Position numbers and translations under genes: made by a program. Shown here piece after piece: positions 1 to 10,403 of a DNA stretch of 64,000 nucleotides (within the stretch, counting starts at the first letter, position 1; every line of letters starts with the position of its first letter). Location of the stretch: NCBI GenBank assembly GCA_008508345.1, contig QNGE01003570.1, positions 1-64,000 of the forward strand. The letters are read 5' to 3'. This DNA is from Paragonimus westermani (Eukaryota; Platyhelminthes; Trematoda; Plagiorchiida; Troglotrematidae). The notes below the pieces were generated by a model that worked only from the letters and a program-made list of their open reading frames with translations, ran no database searches and was not told the DNA's origin.

Positions 1-936
1 ATTGTTTGTGCTGCTTGGAAAGTGTCAAACAACAACACTGTGAACCTTAACGTGGGCTAAAGTATGAGAATAAGGCGCCTACATTATGTTCACATATTTG
101 GTCGGTACACCCATGCGTCTAAACCACACCGAAAGTGTGGATCAATCCATTGAATGGAACACACCTATAGTTGAGAAATACGGCAATTGTTGGCCAACGG
201 TACACATGACGCTGCACCAGAATTTGACGAAGAGTAAAAATGTGGTCTGCACATCTCTGCCCAAGACGAAACCCTACTTGTTCTTCCCTAATGTTTGCCT
301 TCTGAGCTGCAGTGAGTCGACGAAGTACGACGGATGCCAGAACTCTAGTAATGGCTGGGTTAAAACTAATTCCCCGGTGGTTTTCGCGATAGCTTCACTG
401 ATAGACGGTCGCCTGAAACCAGTTGCACGGATAAGCTTAAAGAGCCTGCCGATTTTTCCTTAAGCAAAAGCCGCTTCCATTTCCTTAACTTTCTCTATTA
501 ACCAAGCCTTACGAACAGCCTTCAGGCTGTTTCAGACTCCTACGGATATCTCTTCTAAACTTGTTACATGAACTGCCAGAAGACATGTTCTGTCTGGCTT
601 CTAACAACTTCAGAGATTTCTCCCGGATCCACTTTTTTGTTCTATCCACGCGCCTCCGAGCCACATGCCACTGTACTTGCTTCATGAATAGCCTATGAGA
701 TATGGGTCCGGAAGCTATTGGGATCTTCGGAGTGAGGGCCACTGATGCGGATTTTCAACCTGGTTTGGTATTTATGTTTTAGCGACGGTATAGCCAGTTT
801 CTCAACAACCATTCGTTACTGCCGATGGGGTCGTTACTCAGAAGAAGCAAGAACGAAACGGAAACGTACCAACGCATGATCCGAGTTCAAGCACGTACTA
901 CAAAAAGAACGACAGTCCTGAATGGAGCCCCGTTCC

Positions 937-1558
937 CTATAACCAATAGCTGTGATCTATCTGAGACCAGGCCTGATTAGGAAAAGGATAGTAAAAAGTA
1001 GAACAATGACGCGCACGATGCCTAAAACTATTGCTAGCTAAAAATAGCCTGTGCTCAGCGCACAACAGCAGCAGTCGCCCGCCATTATCTGACCAGTGTG
1101 ACGCTATCCCAAATCTGCCACCTAGACGACACTCGGTCTCACCAGAGCAGTTGATCTGGACGTTTATATCTCCGGCCAGAATGACTATACCGGAACCATT
1201 TGGCGATCGAATGGGAGCAGCCAGATCCCAGCAACAGGCGTTCGTGACACCGACGTCGCTGCAGTCAGCTGGAGCGCAGGCAAACAATGAAAAGGTTTCT
1301 GAGAGTTTTGTGCCTAAAGCTGCTGTTAGTGGAACCCACCATGCGAACGGCACAAAATCTGCTGTTAACAGGAATCCAATCTACCAACGAGGCTGTGACC
1401 GTCGTGCTGAGAACTATACCTACTCCAGCCTGACCGGCCGTAGACTCATCCAAAGTGTATAACCAGTATCGGGTAGACCGTGTGGGTACTGTTTGTTTCA
1501 CACGTTGGTTACTACCCTGGATTCTAGTCCCTAAATCACAGTAGACACCGACATTCAA
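937..1558 (-). pseudogene. RTE-like endonuclease (EEP) domain, frameshifted
   Basis: This is the apurinic-like endonuclease that nicks target DNA in the LINE life cycle. It is seen in two overlapping minus-strand frames. 1558-1265 holds TRIQ, AGQAGVGIVLS and VDWIPVNSRFCAVRM; 1353-937 holds VILAGDINVQIN, RLGGRFGIASHWSDNGGRL and the terminal WSQIDH. The switch between frames near 1350-1265 is a frameshift. The GD..N motif and the QIDH motif are present, so the catalytic motifs are still visible even though the frame is broken. The alignment with the copy at 6657-7844 is continuous in order. Activity is not expected. Confidence 0.8.
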
Positions 1559-2252
1559 GGAGTTTAACGTTCATGCGACGGCGGTCTGCTAACCTATCTG
1601 TTTTAGTGTGCGAACTTCAAAAGCACCTATATTCTAGGTTTGAGCAAGGGACGAGGGAGGCCTGAGGCTGAGTTGTAAGGGACGAGACTTACCGGCATAA
1701 TGTTACCATGATTAACCATATCCTTTGCGGGACCAGCTGAATAATTAACAGAAATGGAGGTCGGGAGGGGCCTGAGAGCTAAGTTTGATTGGATATTGGG
1801 AGAGGGGTCAGTGGCAGCATGTTTTCGTCCATCCACCCTGCTGTATACAGCAAATAGAGTGACCCGGTTTATACTGCAAGACGGTCGATGCAATATGGAA
1901 TTACTGGTGTTGTAATTACTCATGGTCATATGTAGGTTGAGATACTGTCAGGACGCCTAGGAGAACTATTAGAGTTCTCAACCAAAGCCTTTGGTTCAAA
2001 AGCCTGTACCGCAAGGCAGCAGGTGAGTGGCAGTGTACGGGAACTGGCACCTTTTCCAGAAAAAGATGTCAACCTTTTTCCAACCCTCAACCTGGAGGAC
2101 CAGGACACTGTGTTTTGTCAGACATCTGCCTACTGGCCTACCTGCCATGTGTGACTGTCGATTTGGTCACCACACCGTCCAGTTTAGCCCAACAGGTCAT
2201 CGAGATGTGCAAGCCTTCACACCACGTGAAGGTCCAGTTTCATCGTGACGGT
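1510..2252. repeat. RTE relic fragment duplicated at 24772-25514
   Basis: This stretch is repeated in the same orientation at a fixed offset of +23262. By eye I count two differences up to about 2221, then a diverging tail to about 2252. Both copies share the same broken reading frames: the 100-residue and 60-residue minus-strand ORFs inside are identical in sequence. They therefore come from one already decayed LINE copy, not from two separate insertions. In this left copy the LINE continues on both sides. Confidence 0.95.
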
Positions 2253-2788
2253 CTGAGAAACAAAAAATGGCTTCCTTGGGGGACCACACAAATCATCAAT
2301 GGTTCAAGCGTCTGATTCATTTGACAATGAAGGGCCTGTTGAAATCTAGGGTGTAGTTGGTAAGACACTGATAGCTTAGTCAGGTCATTGCTATGTGTGT
2401 TAGAGGTGACACCGAACGATTTTCTAAGCATAACGAAAAATACGCTGGTGGTCACGCTCATCCATTTGGTGATTGGAATGCATTCGTTTTGGGGATACTA
2501 TTTCTCTCCTTCCTTCCTAATCGGAAGACGTGTTGTAACTTCAAAAATGATTATGAACACTCGAGATACTTTTCGAAAACGATTATCCGGCACATACAGT
2601 GAGCACATAATGGAATCCTTTACGAGGGAGACGGATGCACAGAGTATCACCAGCTACCCAAACGGATGTATCTTTTGTTTAAAATTATCAAGAGTGCCGA
2701 TTACTCATATGAATGTGAATGCACCAAGACTCAACAAGTTCCAAAAGGATCATAGGATTTTAAATTTAAACAGTTCGGAATAACTAAC

Positions 2789-5176
2789 CTCAATCAGATC
2801 GATGTCATCGGTATCTGAAAACAGCTCTTCGTTGGATGATATTTCTTCATAATCAATATCCTGCACATGATGGAAAATAATATGTAGAAAAGTGCATAGG
2901 AGTCATCAGCGTACTGTCCCAGATGTTCGGTAGCTCTCGGTCACTGAAGGTGAACAAAATTAATGAATTTCGGTCCTTTCTGAGCCTACGTTCATGAATT
3001 ATGCATGAACATGTGTTAATTACGCACGAACATCGTAGGAAGATGAGCAGCTTAGGAACGAGAAAGGGAGATGAGTACATAATGAAAGTGTTGAGAAAAA
3101 AAGTATCACAAAAACATTAAACCGTTGACATAGCAGACAAGGATACAACAAACTTTGCACCTGAATCTCGCCATCCTCATATAAGCCGCCAGCATCTGTG
3201 GTGGATTCATAGACATCCTCAACTTTATCCACAGATGCAAATTCGGACTGCAGTCCACCGACTTGCTTCGTACTTGGTTCCGGCGGCTCACGTTGATTTG
3301 TGGTAGTTGTCTCCACCTGAGTCCACGATGGCTGTGAAAAACAACGAGGCATCTGTAGAATTACAAACTTTTATTGGTCCACTCAATATTATCATGAATG
3401 TGGAGAGACTTTAGAGCAATCCCGTGACCTGGGTTGGAAGTGGCTGTCATCACAGAAGCGTTCGTAGTACTAAGACCTTCCAAGTAAATCGATACAATCG
3501 ATTCCCATTACGATTTGACTCGTCGAATAATTTAAACAAACATGGTTGAGATGGCCATAAATGTAGCTAATTGATGCAGAAGTTGAAGTTCGCACATCTC
3601 GAACCCCAGCTCGACGAATGCAGTTGTGCTATTGGTCTCACTAAGAGGAACAGTTGTAAGAGGAAGTTATTTAGGGCATTGGTCTACAACCTCACGAAAT
3701 ATGACCGACATCCTCGAACACCTTCAGCGTTGGCAATCCACTAATTATGTATGCACTGCGATGAATTTTTAGGGGAAGTCACCTTCCACTGAACCGGTCA
3801 TTTGGCAATAATTTGATAGATTACACATGATAGCTCAGAGCACCATAATGGCTAAATGAATAAACGGGTAACAGATATGAACTGCTTGCAGAAGCAGTCT
3901 GCCGAGAAACCCCAAGATGTGAACCCGGCTCTGCAATACAGAAGAGAAACTAAAGTATTACGAGGTAGATGTAATTGAGCATAATGCTAATATTTTGAAC
4001 AGTATGCCTCCACGATGAGAACTGTCTCGGATGAAACAAACATGGACAAAATCATTTCAGTTCGTTTCATTCAATTTGTCTGTACTTGGAAAATCGTGAT
4101 AAAAACAAGGTAGGTCAGTAAGAAATTCCGAGAAAACGTCGGGACGTTGGCCTACTTGACGAGCTAAGTGACTCGGCGCATCGGCTGCAGTAACATGTCA
4201 CTCCGGCTTATTGTGGTTCGGCTTGCATAACAATGGTCTACACTGGTTGGGCACCGGTAAGCAGGGCTGGTAGTAATTGTTAAGAACCTCAGTGTATGTT
4301 ACATCTCGTGCACTTTGTTGCAACACATTCCTGTCTACTCCCCTTGTCTTGATTACGTGATACTTAACAAAGTGAGTGAAAAATAAAATAAAAATGAGTG
4401 TGAGTAATGACTGGAAATAAACCGATACATAATCTAGAAACAAACCTGGATTTCAGGTGAGCTCGGCACAAGTGACGGAGCGAACGATGCGTTTCCTGTT
4501 TCTTCATAAACTACAGGGGCTAAGAGGAAAACCTGGGTTAAAATAACCAAAATACCGGTAGGAATATCGCCAACGCTAACGGATGTGACCAATCCTATTT
4601 GTGGAGGTGGAATTGATAAGTTCGTGCCACCCTGAATAGTCTGGCTCAATGATATGGTTGGAATGCCAAATATGGCGACCGTAAGTGTCGAATACCGTCC
4701 ACGAAATAAAAGAAAATTGGAGGAAACCTGAAAATACGTAAAGATTGAAATCGACAGACGGACATACAGGTTCTTTGAAAACGATACAATTTATTCCATT
4801 CTTTTCATCAAAGTGATGACTAAGACAGAGGTGTTAGGCAAGCGGAGAACTACCTGTAAATGCTTTGCAGAGTGATACAGTTTGTCCGACTGTTGCTGTA
4901 AAAATTGACATCGAACTGAGCAGGATTAGTTGCTCTACAGCAAGAATGTCTTGAATGTGATAGCACTTACCCTATGACGGCTTCGTCAGATAAATCGCTT
5001 TCAACTACTGATCCAAAGGGAAGAATGCGAATCTCTAACAACTGAACGCCACTTTTGAATCGAATGCAATCAATATTCTCCTGTATTTGTTTAACTATAT
5101 CTTCAAAGCCACTTAATACCTGAGTGTGCTCGTTGTGCATAAATGTATCGAAAAAAACAATGAAAGGATCGGCCAT
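2789..5176 (-). CDS. VIRMA: Virilizer/VIRMA homologue, 5' exons (partial gene)
   Basis: VIRMA is the large scaffold of the m6A methyltransferase-associated complex (with WTAP, ZC3H13 and HAKAI) that directs mRNA methylation in the nucleus. Six minus-strand exons fit GT-AG splicing: 4971-5176, 4854-4934, 4768-4819, 4446-4727, 3161-3331 and 2789-2860. Together they make 864 nt, an open frame of 288 codons. The first three introns are 36, 34 and 40 bp; the others are 1114 and 300 bp. Family matches include a FFDTFMHNEHT start (human LLFLDTFKHP), IDCIRF and ILPFG, then GATNPAQFDVNFYSN, and FLLFRGRYSTLTVAIFG (human LVLRGWYNCLTLAIYG). They end in an acidic stretch with DYEEISSNEELFSD (human GYEQISSDEDG). 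About 15 residues after the first motif are an insertion relative to human. The start at 5176 fits the human N-terminus. Human VIRMA is about 1800 residues, so most of the gene is missing, presumably to the left beyond the RTE relic. Confidence 0.88.
2861..4445. other. VIRMA introns 4 and 5, with no extra exon supported
   Basis: These are intron 4 (3332-4445) and intron 5 (2861-3160) of the VIRMA model, interrupted by exon 5 (3161-3331). I see no transposon coding sequence here. A minus-strand open frame at 4198-4443 has a possible acceptor but no resemblance to VIRMA, and adding it is not needed to keep the frame. Confidence 0.6.
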
Positions 5177-6199
5177 TGGACAAGACTAAAAAGGACGGAA
5201 GATCTGTGCTATGGAAGTCTCAGAGGATACAAAACAATCCGCGTGATCAAAAAGGTCGGTTAAGCCCCATAACTTTTAAACGCGAAAAGCCAGGATGGTA
5301 TTCGGAATACCACAGAGGTCAAATATAAAAGACACAATAGAAAAGGAAAACAAGAAACTAGTGCTAAGGAATATAGAAACAGTATCTGAAATACGCACAC
5401 ACACAGAAACAAATGATACATACCATTCAACAAACCATGCATAGCTAACCTCAAGGACAACAACCGAACGCTCAGCCAAAACCTAAATAAGCCAAAAGGA
5501 GCATGAAAGTCTTGGGCTTCACACACTATTATTGGTGCTAAATAAGCGTGAAATGAAGATCCGTGGCTTGTTACCGAATGGATGTCTTAATTCATCTGCC
5601 GAAAACAGGAAGTATGTTACTAGGAGCCCAATCAGGAGTGACCACGGATAAGGAATCTGTGTTGGCGGCACCCGTTTCGGATTGGCCTGTCACAGTGACC
5701 GAAGCCGAAGGACACCTGTGTTTAGTCATCACTACACTACCGGTAGTTCTACTCACACAAGGAATAAGACCAAGAGGTGTGTGAGACCTTTGTGCCCAGC
5801 CGGCCAGTGCTGGTTACCCATTATGATAAACGGATTACAACCGACGCAGTCGAGTCAAAAATCGAAATTGCTCAAACCTCGCCTGATGGTCACATAGCAA
5901 ATACCAGCCCATCAGATGTAATTTGAATGTTGCAATCTCAAAAACGTATGCGAAACGTCATTTATTGTGCAGTTCCCGAGAACGTTCTCTTTGAAGCATT
6001 CTTTAAACATTATCCCCATTGCTAAGAACATTTTCCGTGCAGCTTTTTACAAACACGGTTATCACTAATCGTCTTATTTACTCCCGTAACATTGTGTTTA
6101 TTTTTTTACAAACAAACCAAAGTAATCTGAGTGAATGTTGTGGAATGTCCATCAATACACACTGTCAAACGATAGCCTTCTTAAGCCCTTCCGTTACTA
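5177..6199. other. Upstream region of VIRMA, no recognisable gene
   Basis: This lies directly upstream of the VIRMA start codon and should contain its promoter, but no core promoter element can be fixed by eye. Only short open frames without recognisable domains are present. Confidence 0.5.
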
Positions 6200-8500
6200 G
6201 TTACATCGTTGCCAGTTGACCTATACGGCTACCTTGACGATGTGGTCGGGCTTGTGTACTGTTTTGATCCGGCGGGCTATGCCGACTAGGACTCCGGTCC
6301 TTCCAGTTACAACCTTGTCAGACAGACCAAAGGAGAGCAGTCAGACGAAAAGCAGTTACACTCATAGGATTGTATGTCGCACTGCTGACCGCGTAGGAGT
6401 GCTTAGGCAGTGAGGCACGATCCTATGGGCATACAGCAGAACTATTTTTATAGTTGCGGCACTGCTGTCTTCCGTATCAGGAAGAAGGGGGTTAGAAAAG
6501 GTACCCTTAAACAAAGAGCACTCCGATCGCCCAACGGTTGACCGTGACCGCCGGCGTATTATCCAATACGGTCGAAAAACATCAGATATCTCTCAAAAGC
6601 CTGATGTAGCTTCGAGTACATCCGCTGCGCGCAGCAGTGTTCAGAATCAGACATTATTGTCTTATTCACTGCGCCCTCGGGCTAGGCAAGCCCCTCACTG
6701 CCAAGTGAGTCAGACTCTTGAGTCATTGGCTCCGGGTAGGGTCCCCCAAGAAAACCCTATATCCTGTTGTCTCGCAGGTCAGACTTTTGAGTCAGAGGCT
6801 CGGGGTGGGGTCCCTCAAGTCAACCCCCTTCCGCGGCATAAACGACCGGGAAGTATCAGAAGTTATCGTTCTCTCAACAGTGACATTACTAACCGACCAC
6901 GACTTTCTCCTACCGTTTTACCCCCTATTTCTTCTGCCTTCCATGTGCCTTCGGGCGATAATTGTTTTCTGAGGCCAAGACAACTGGTAAACATTGGCGC
7001 CTTCAATGTCCGCACTCTCCGACAAATCGGTCAGCAAGCTGCTCTGGCAAGTACTCTCTCAAGTCTGGAGCTTGATGTGTGCTGTGTGTCGGAGACGCGA
7101 GTCTACGACTCTAGCACAGTTATCCATTTGAGCTCACCTCTAGATAGCTGTCGATCCAAGCGCTTCTGTCTCAGGGTTTCTGGTGACGCCGAAGCTGAAT
7201 CTCACGGTCGAGCTGGAGTGGGAATCGCGCTGAGTTCCCGTGCAGAGCAATGTTTGCTCGATTGGATCCCAATGAACAGTCGCTTGTGCGCTGTCAGACT
7301 CAATACGTCGGTAAAAGTCTGTCGACGCAAATCAGAAAGGCGTTGTGTATTCATTATATCGGCGTACGCTCTGACTGACAGCTGTCCGGATGATACCAAG
7401 GATGCGTTCTATGACGCCGTCGTTGGCCTTCTGAGGCAGTCTAAACACTCAGATATCACCATACTAGCGGGCAGTTTTAATGCTCAGCTTGGTCGTCTTT
7501 CTCCGGATGAGAAGCGGCTAGGAGGTATTTTTGGTGTCCGGGCACAACGCACTGACAATGGCGAAGGACTACTACAGCTGTGCGCTTCTCACGGTTTGTA
7601 TATTTCGAGCACCGCATTCCAACACAGGAAGAAGCACTGTGTTATTTGGAGACCTCTGTGTGTTTCTCAGCCGTGGACACAGCTGGATCATATAGCAGTT
7701 AGATACAGGTGGCGCTACTCTGTTAAGGACTGTCGTGCATTTTGGAGCAACCACCTGGACTCCGACCATGCCGTTGTGCGTGCCCGTTTCGTTTTGTCAT
7801 TTGCCAAGGGGACTGACGCTCGTAAATGCAAGGTGTTTAACTAGCATTCGAGCGATGATGATGTGAAGAACGCTTACCAAAAGGCGTTGGTGATGAAGTT
7901 GTCCAGTTCGAGTCAAGTGAATGATTCTAACGAATACTGGGAACAAATCGTCGGAGCTATGAAAGCATGCTGTGAATAGACAAGTTTCGAAACTGTTCAG
8001 TTTCGATGGAACTGGATTTCCGTCACGTCGATAAATCTTATGAACAAGCGTCGCTCTATCCCACCTGGTTCTGAATAATGATGACTACCGTCGAGAACTT
8101 GAACGTAAGCTGACTAAATGATGGCGCAAAGACCGTGAGCACTACTTGGTCCAACAATCGAAAGAGATGGAAGAGGCCTTTTTATCTGGGAATAGCAGAA
8201 GGCTTTTTACCCTGATCCGTGATTGTACTGACCGTCAAGTCGGTGGAAGTGAGACCATATGTGAAAAAGATGGTTCACATATCAATAGCCAGTCTCGCCG
8301 ACTTGACAGGTGAGCTGAACATTTTGAAGAACAGTTCAGTTGGCCTCAACCGGGTCATGTTCACACGTATTCATCCTTTATCACGTAGATACACTGTCGG
8401 AACTCACAGAGTAAGATGTCTGAATTTCTACAGAGAAATACCACCACAATGTTTGACACGTCAGCATTCTGGCTATGGGTTCCGTCGTGATTACTAAGTG
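6200..8500 (+). mobile_element. RTE-like LINE, 5' part only, RT missing
   Basis: A plus-strand copy of the family seen at 1-2461. It includes probable 5' sequence (about 6200-6656), the main open frame (6657-7844), and then a broken linker to about 8500. After the stop at 7842-7844 the linker continues in several frames, with NDSNEYWEQIVGAMKACCE, then RRSIPPGSE, RRLFTLIRD, GSETICEKDGSHIN and RRLDRWAEHFEEQFSWPQ. These are the segments that join endonuclease to RT in trematode RTE elements. No RT motifs follow, so the element is truncated at its 3' side. The exact ends are uncertain, and neither a target-site duplication nor a poly-A tail was seen. Confidence 0.85.
6657..7844 (+). CDS. RTE-like retrotransposon protein, endonuclease part
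   Basis: An open frame of 395 residues. Residues 1-60 hold an imperfect duplicated unit (QTLESLAPGRVPQENP and QTFESEARGGVPQVNP). Residues 113-365 form an endonuclease/exonuclease/phosphatase domain with NIGAFNVRTLRQIGQQAAL, DVCCVSETR, GRAGVGIALSSRAEQ, LDWIPMNSRLCAVRL, WTQLDHIAV and SDHAVVRARF. The usual GDxN metal-binding motif reads AGSFNAQLG here, so the catalytic Asp is Ser and nicking activity is doubtful. The reading frame stops before the linker and RT, which are found only as broken fragments downstream. The start codon is the first Met of the open stretch and may not be the original start. Confidence 0.85.
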   Translation: MSYSLRPRARQAPHCQVSQTLESLAPGRVPQENPISCCLAGQTFESEARGGVPQVNPLPRHKRPGSIRSYRSLNSDITNRPRLSPTVLPPISSAFHVPSGDNCFLRPRQLVNIGAFNVRTLRQIGQQAALASTLSSLELDVCCVSETRVYDSSTVIHLSSPLDSCRSKRFCLRVSGDAEAESHGRAGVGIALSSRAEQCLLDWIPMNSRLCAVRLNTSVKVCRRKSERRCVFIISAYALTDSCPDDTKDAFYDAVVGLLRQSKHSDITILAGSFNAQLGRLSPDEKRLGGIFGVRAQRTDNGEGLLQLCASHGLYISSTAFQHRKKHCVIWRPLCVSQPWTQLDHIAVRYRWRYSVKDCRAFWSNHLDSDHAVVRARFVLSFAKGTDARKCKVFN

Positions 8501-10334
8501 AGGTAAGCCTCGGATGTGTCGGAAGACGAGATTGGGGGTCATTAATTAAGGAAGTGTTTGAAGGAAGCCGGGAAAATGAGGACGACTTATTTCGTGAGGT
8601 AAATGTGGCACGGAAACTAATCTGTCCACATCTCGGAGAGAGTTACAGAAAGAACATGAGACAAAATCCATATTAGTTAAGTTCACAAGCTCATAATCAT
8701 GAGGGCAGCATAAATCCGGCTGCTGAGGCCGAAGAAGGCTGTAGTGGAACCCTATTCGAAGCATCTGGTTCGGCATCATCATCATCATAGACAGCAATAC
8801 ATCAGTGGTTCACACTAATGCTTAACTCGTTCGGAAAAACCTAACACGCAGGCGGAGTAAGCATTTCGCAGTCCGTTGGGGTCGGTGACCAGCGGTGGCT
8901 CGGTCCATGCACCCGTCGGACGGATTCCATCAACAGAGAATTCCCAATGCACTTTGCACTTAGATGAGACAGACGCAGTGCGGTATTTCGGGGATTCATT
9001 AAGGAAGGCGGATCTGCCAATGGTCGGCGTGGGTCGAAGATGTCCGGGAGCCAGATGGACGGCGCATCGTCAGGGAGCCCATGTACTCCCGTTGGGACGT
9101 GGAACACTTTGGCGGCACAGTAACAAGCGCTATATTGTAATGTCAAAGAGCCTATGTAGCACCTTATATGAGACCCGGCTGCTAAGTATGAAACCAACAT
9201 GATCCGGTAGTGCTACCGCTCATTGTTCACGACTGCTTATTCACCAGGGTCAACCCGCTTGTTTCACAGTTAGTCCTCACGCAGAAGATTGTTCCACAAC
9301 CAGCAGCCTGGGGGCATGCCCGTTGGCTTTGAGCCAGTCCACAAGGTTACCCACACACCGGGAACTCCAACATCTTCCATCAGCCCTGGGATAATATCCC
9401 GGAGCTCGACTTTCACTAATGGCCCGCAAGTAGAAGACCAGGACTATACCGAAATTGATTGACTCGTGACATTGGTGTTTTTGGACAGCGAATGAGTAAC
9501 AATGGGTTTCCGGTGACCCGATCATTGTCATCACCAGTAACGAGGCGATTCTGGTGCCTATGGCCGGTAACGGGGCGGGTGCGGTTCTCTGACAGACTCG
9601 TACCGAACGTGAATAACCTCCGGCAGTTGACGTGGGCCAGGATTACCACTCCGCATGAGGACCATGCATCTAACAAGAATCCACCACGCTGCTGTCGAAC
9701 AGTTTGGGACCTTCAGTACCGAGTGGGCGTGGAGAACTGTGAATACGACTGATCTTAATCATCAGTGTGCGGTTGTGGTGGGCAGTGACCTGTGCTGGAG
9801 GAAACATCATTCCTCAAGGTCGGCGATCGTGTAAACGAAGCATGTGAGGCTGTGGAAGCGGATTCAATGAATTTGAAGATAGCTAAACCGTTAGCGTGAT
9901 TTTCAAATGAGATCCTCACTCTTGCGAGCTTCTCGGTAGGTGGCATCGGGAAAACATTCATCTTTAGCGCTATGTAGCTCCAACGGACAGGATGAATTTT
10001 TGAGTGATAATCTCAGTAAGGTTTGCTGATTAACTGGATCCCCACGCAATGGACGGCGTCTCATTCTCAAGAGTGTTAAGTGAACTGAGGCTGCTTGCTT
10101 GGTGGTCAAGCTGTCTGAGCAAATAAGTATGTGTTTCTTTCCACGCTAAAAGACTTTTGTAGCTAAGAATGTTTGCAATGTAGCATCCGTGGAGCCCCCG
10201 GATGTTTGTTAGCTATCAAGTGCACTCCGGGATCGATTATCTCGGTTAGTTCGCCGCTGAATACCCCCAAACACGAACACCTGCAGAAAGCAATCTGTCC
10301 GATTAAGCGAATGATACACGAGGTCGAGGCAGCG
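8501..10334. other. Intergenic or unclassified sequence
   Basis: Between the RTE fragment and the 3' end of the CR1 element I see only short overlapping open frames on both strands (for example 8841-9202 and 9277-9752), with no domain I recognise. A short CAT trinucleotide run lies near 8775-8790. This is probably more decayed repeat DNA, but I cannot name a family. Confidence 0.5.
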
Positions 10335-10403
10335 GCCCAAGGTTCCCGGATCCAGTCGGATTTTCCTGCTGTGTCCGCGGGCGTCCGTTGATCTGAAAGG
10401 CGA

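Larger units (their letters stand above)
1..2461 (-). mobile_element. Decayed RTE-like non-LTR retrotransposon (LINE)
   Basis: Read on the minus strand from 2461 down to 1, the region carries the order expected of an RTE-like LINE. An N-terminal low-complexity segment (about 2461-1930) is followed by an endonuclease/exonuclease/phosphatase domain (about 1560-940), a linker (about 742-509) and the start of a reverse transcriptase (about 345-60). The endonuclease shows AGVGI, VDWIPVNSR, ILAGDINVQ and the final QIDH, matching the better copy at 6657-7844. The linker has EKSLKLLEARQNMSSGS and the RT part has EEQVGFRLG and ADHIFTLRQIL. Each segment is in a different frame, so it is a pseudogene with several frameshifts, and a stretch before the RT appears to be deleted. 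The element runs off the left edge. It lies downstream of the known VIRMA exons, probably within an intron. The family assignment comes from recognising trematode RTE/SR2-type proteins; no search was run. Confidence 0.85.

Noticed and set aside
86..463. 125-codon plus-strand ORF at the left edge
   Set aside because: The minus strand of the same bases encodes RT motifs of the RTE-like element; the plus-strand frame is a shadow.
1627..1929. 100-codon ORF with an identical copy at 24889-25191, suggesting a conserved gene
   Set aside because: It is part of the duplicated LINE relic; the identity reflects duplication at the DNA level.
4198..4443. Possible extra VIRMA exon
   Set aside because: No resemblance to VIRMA, and the gene model keeps its frame without it.
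8775..8790. CAT repeat as part of a CRISPR-like or satellite array
   Set aside because: A simple five-unit trinucleotide run, with no array.
8841..9202. Paired ORFs on both strands
   Set aside because: Overlapping frames of similar length on both strands with no domain in either.
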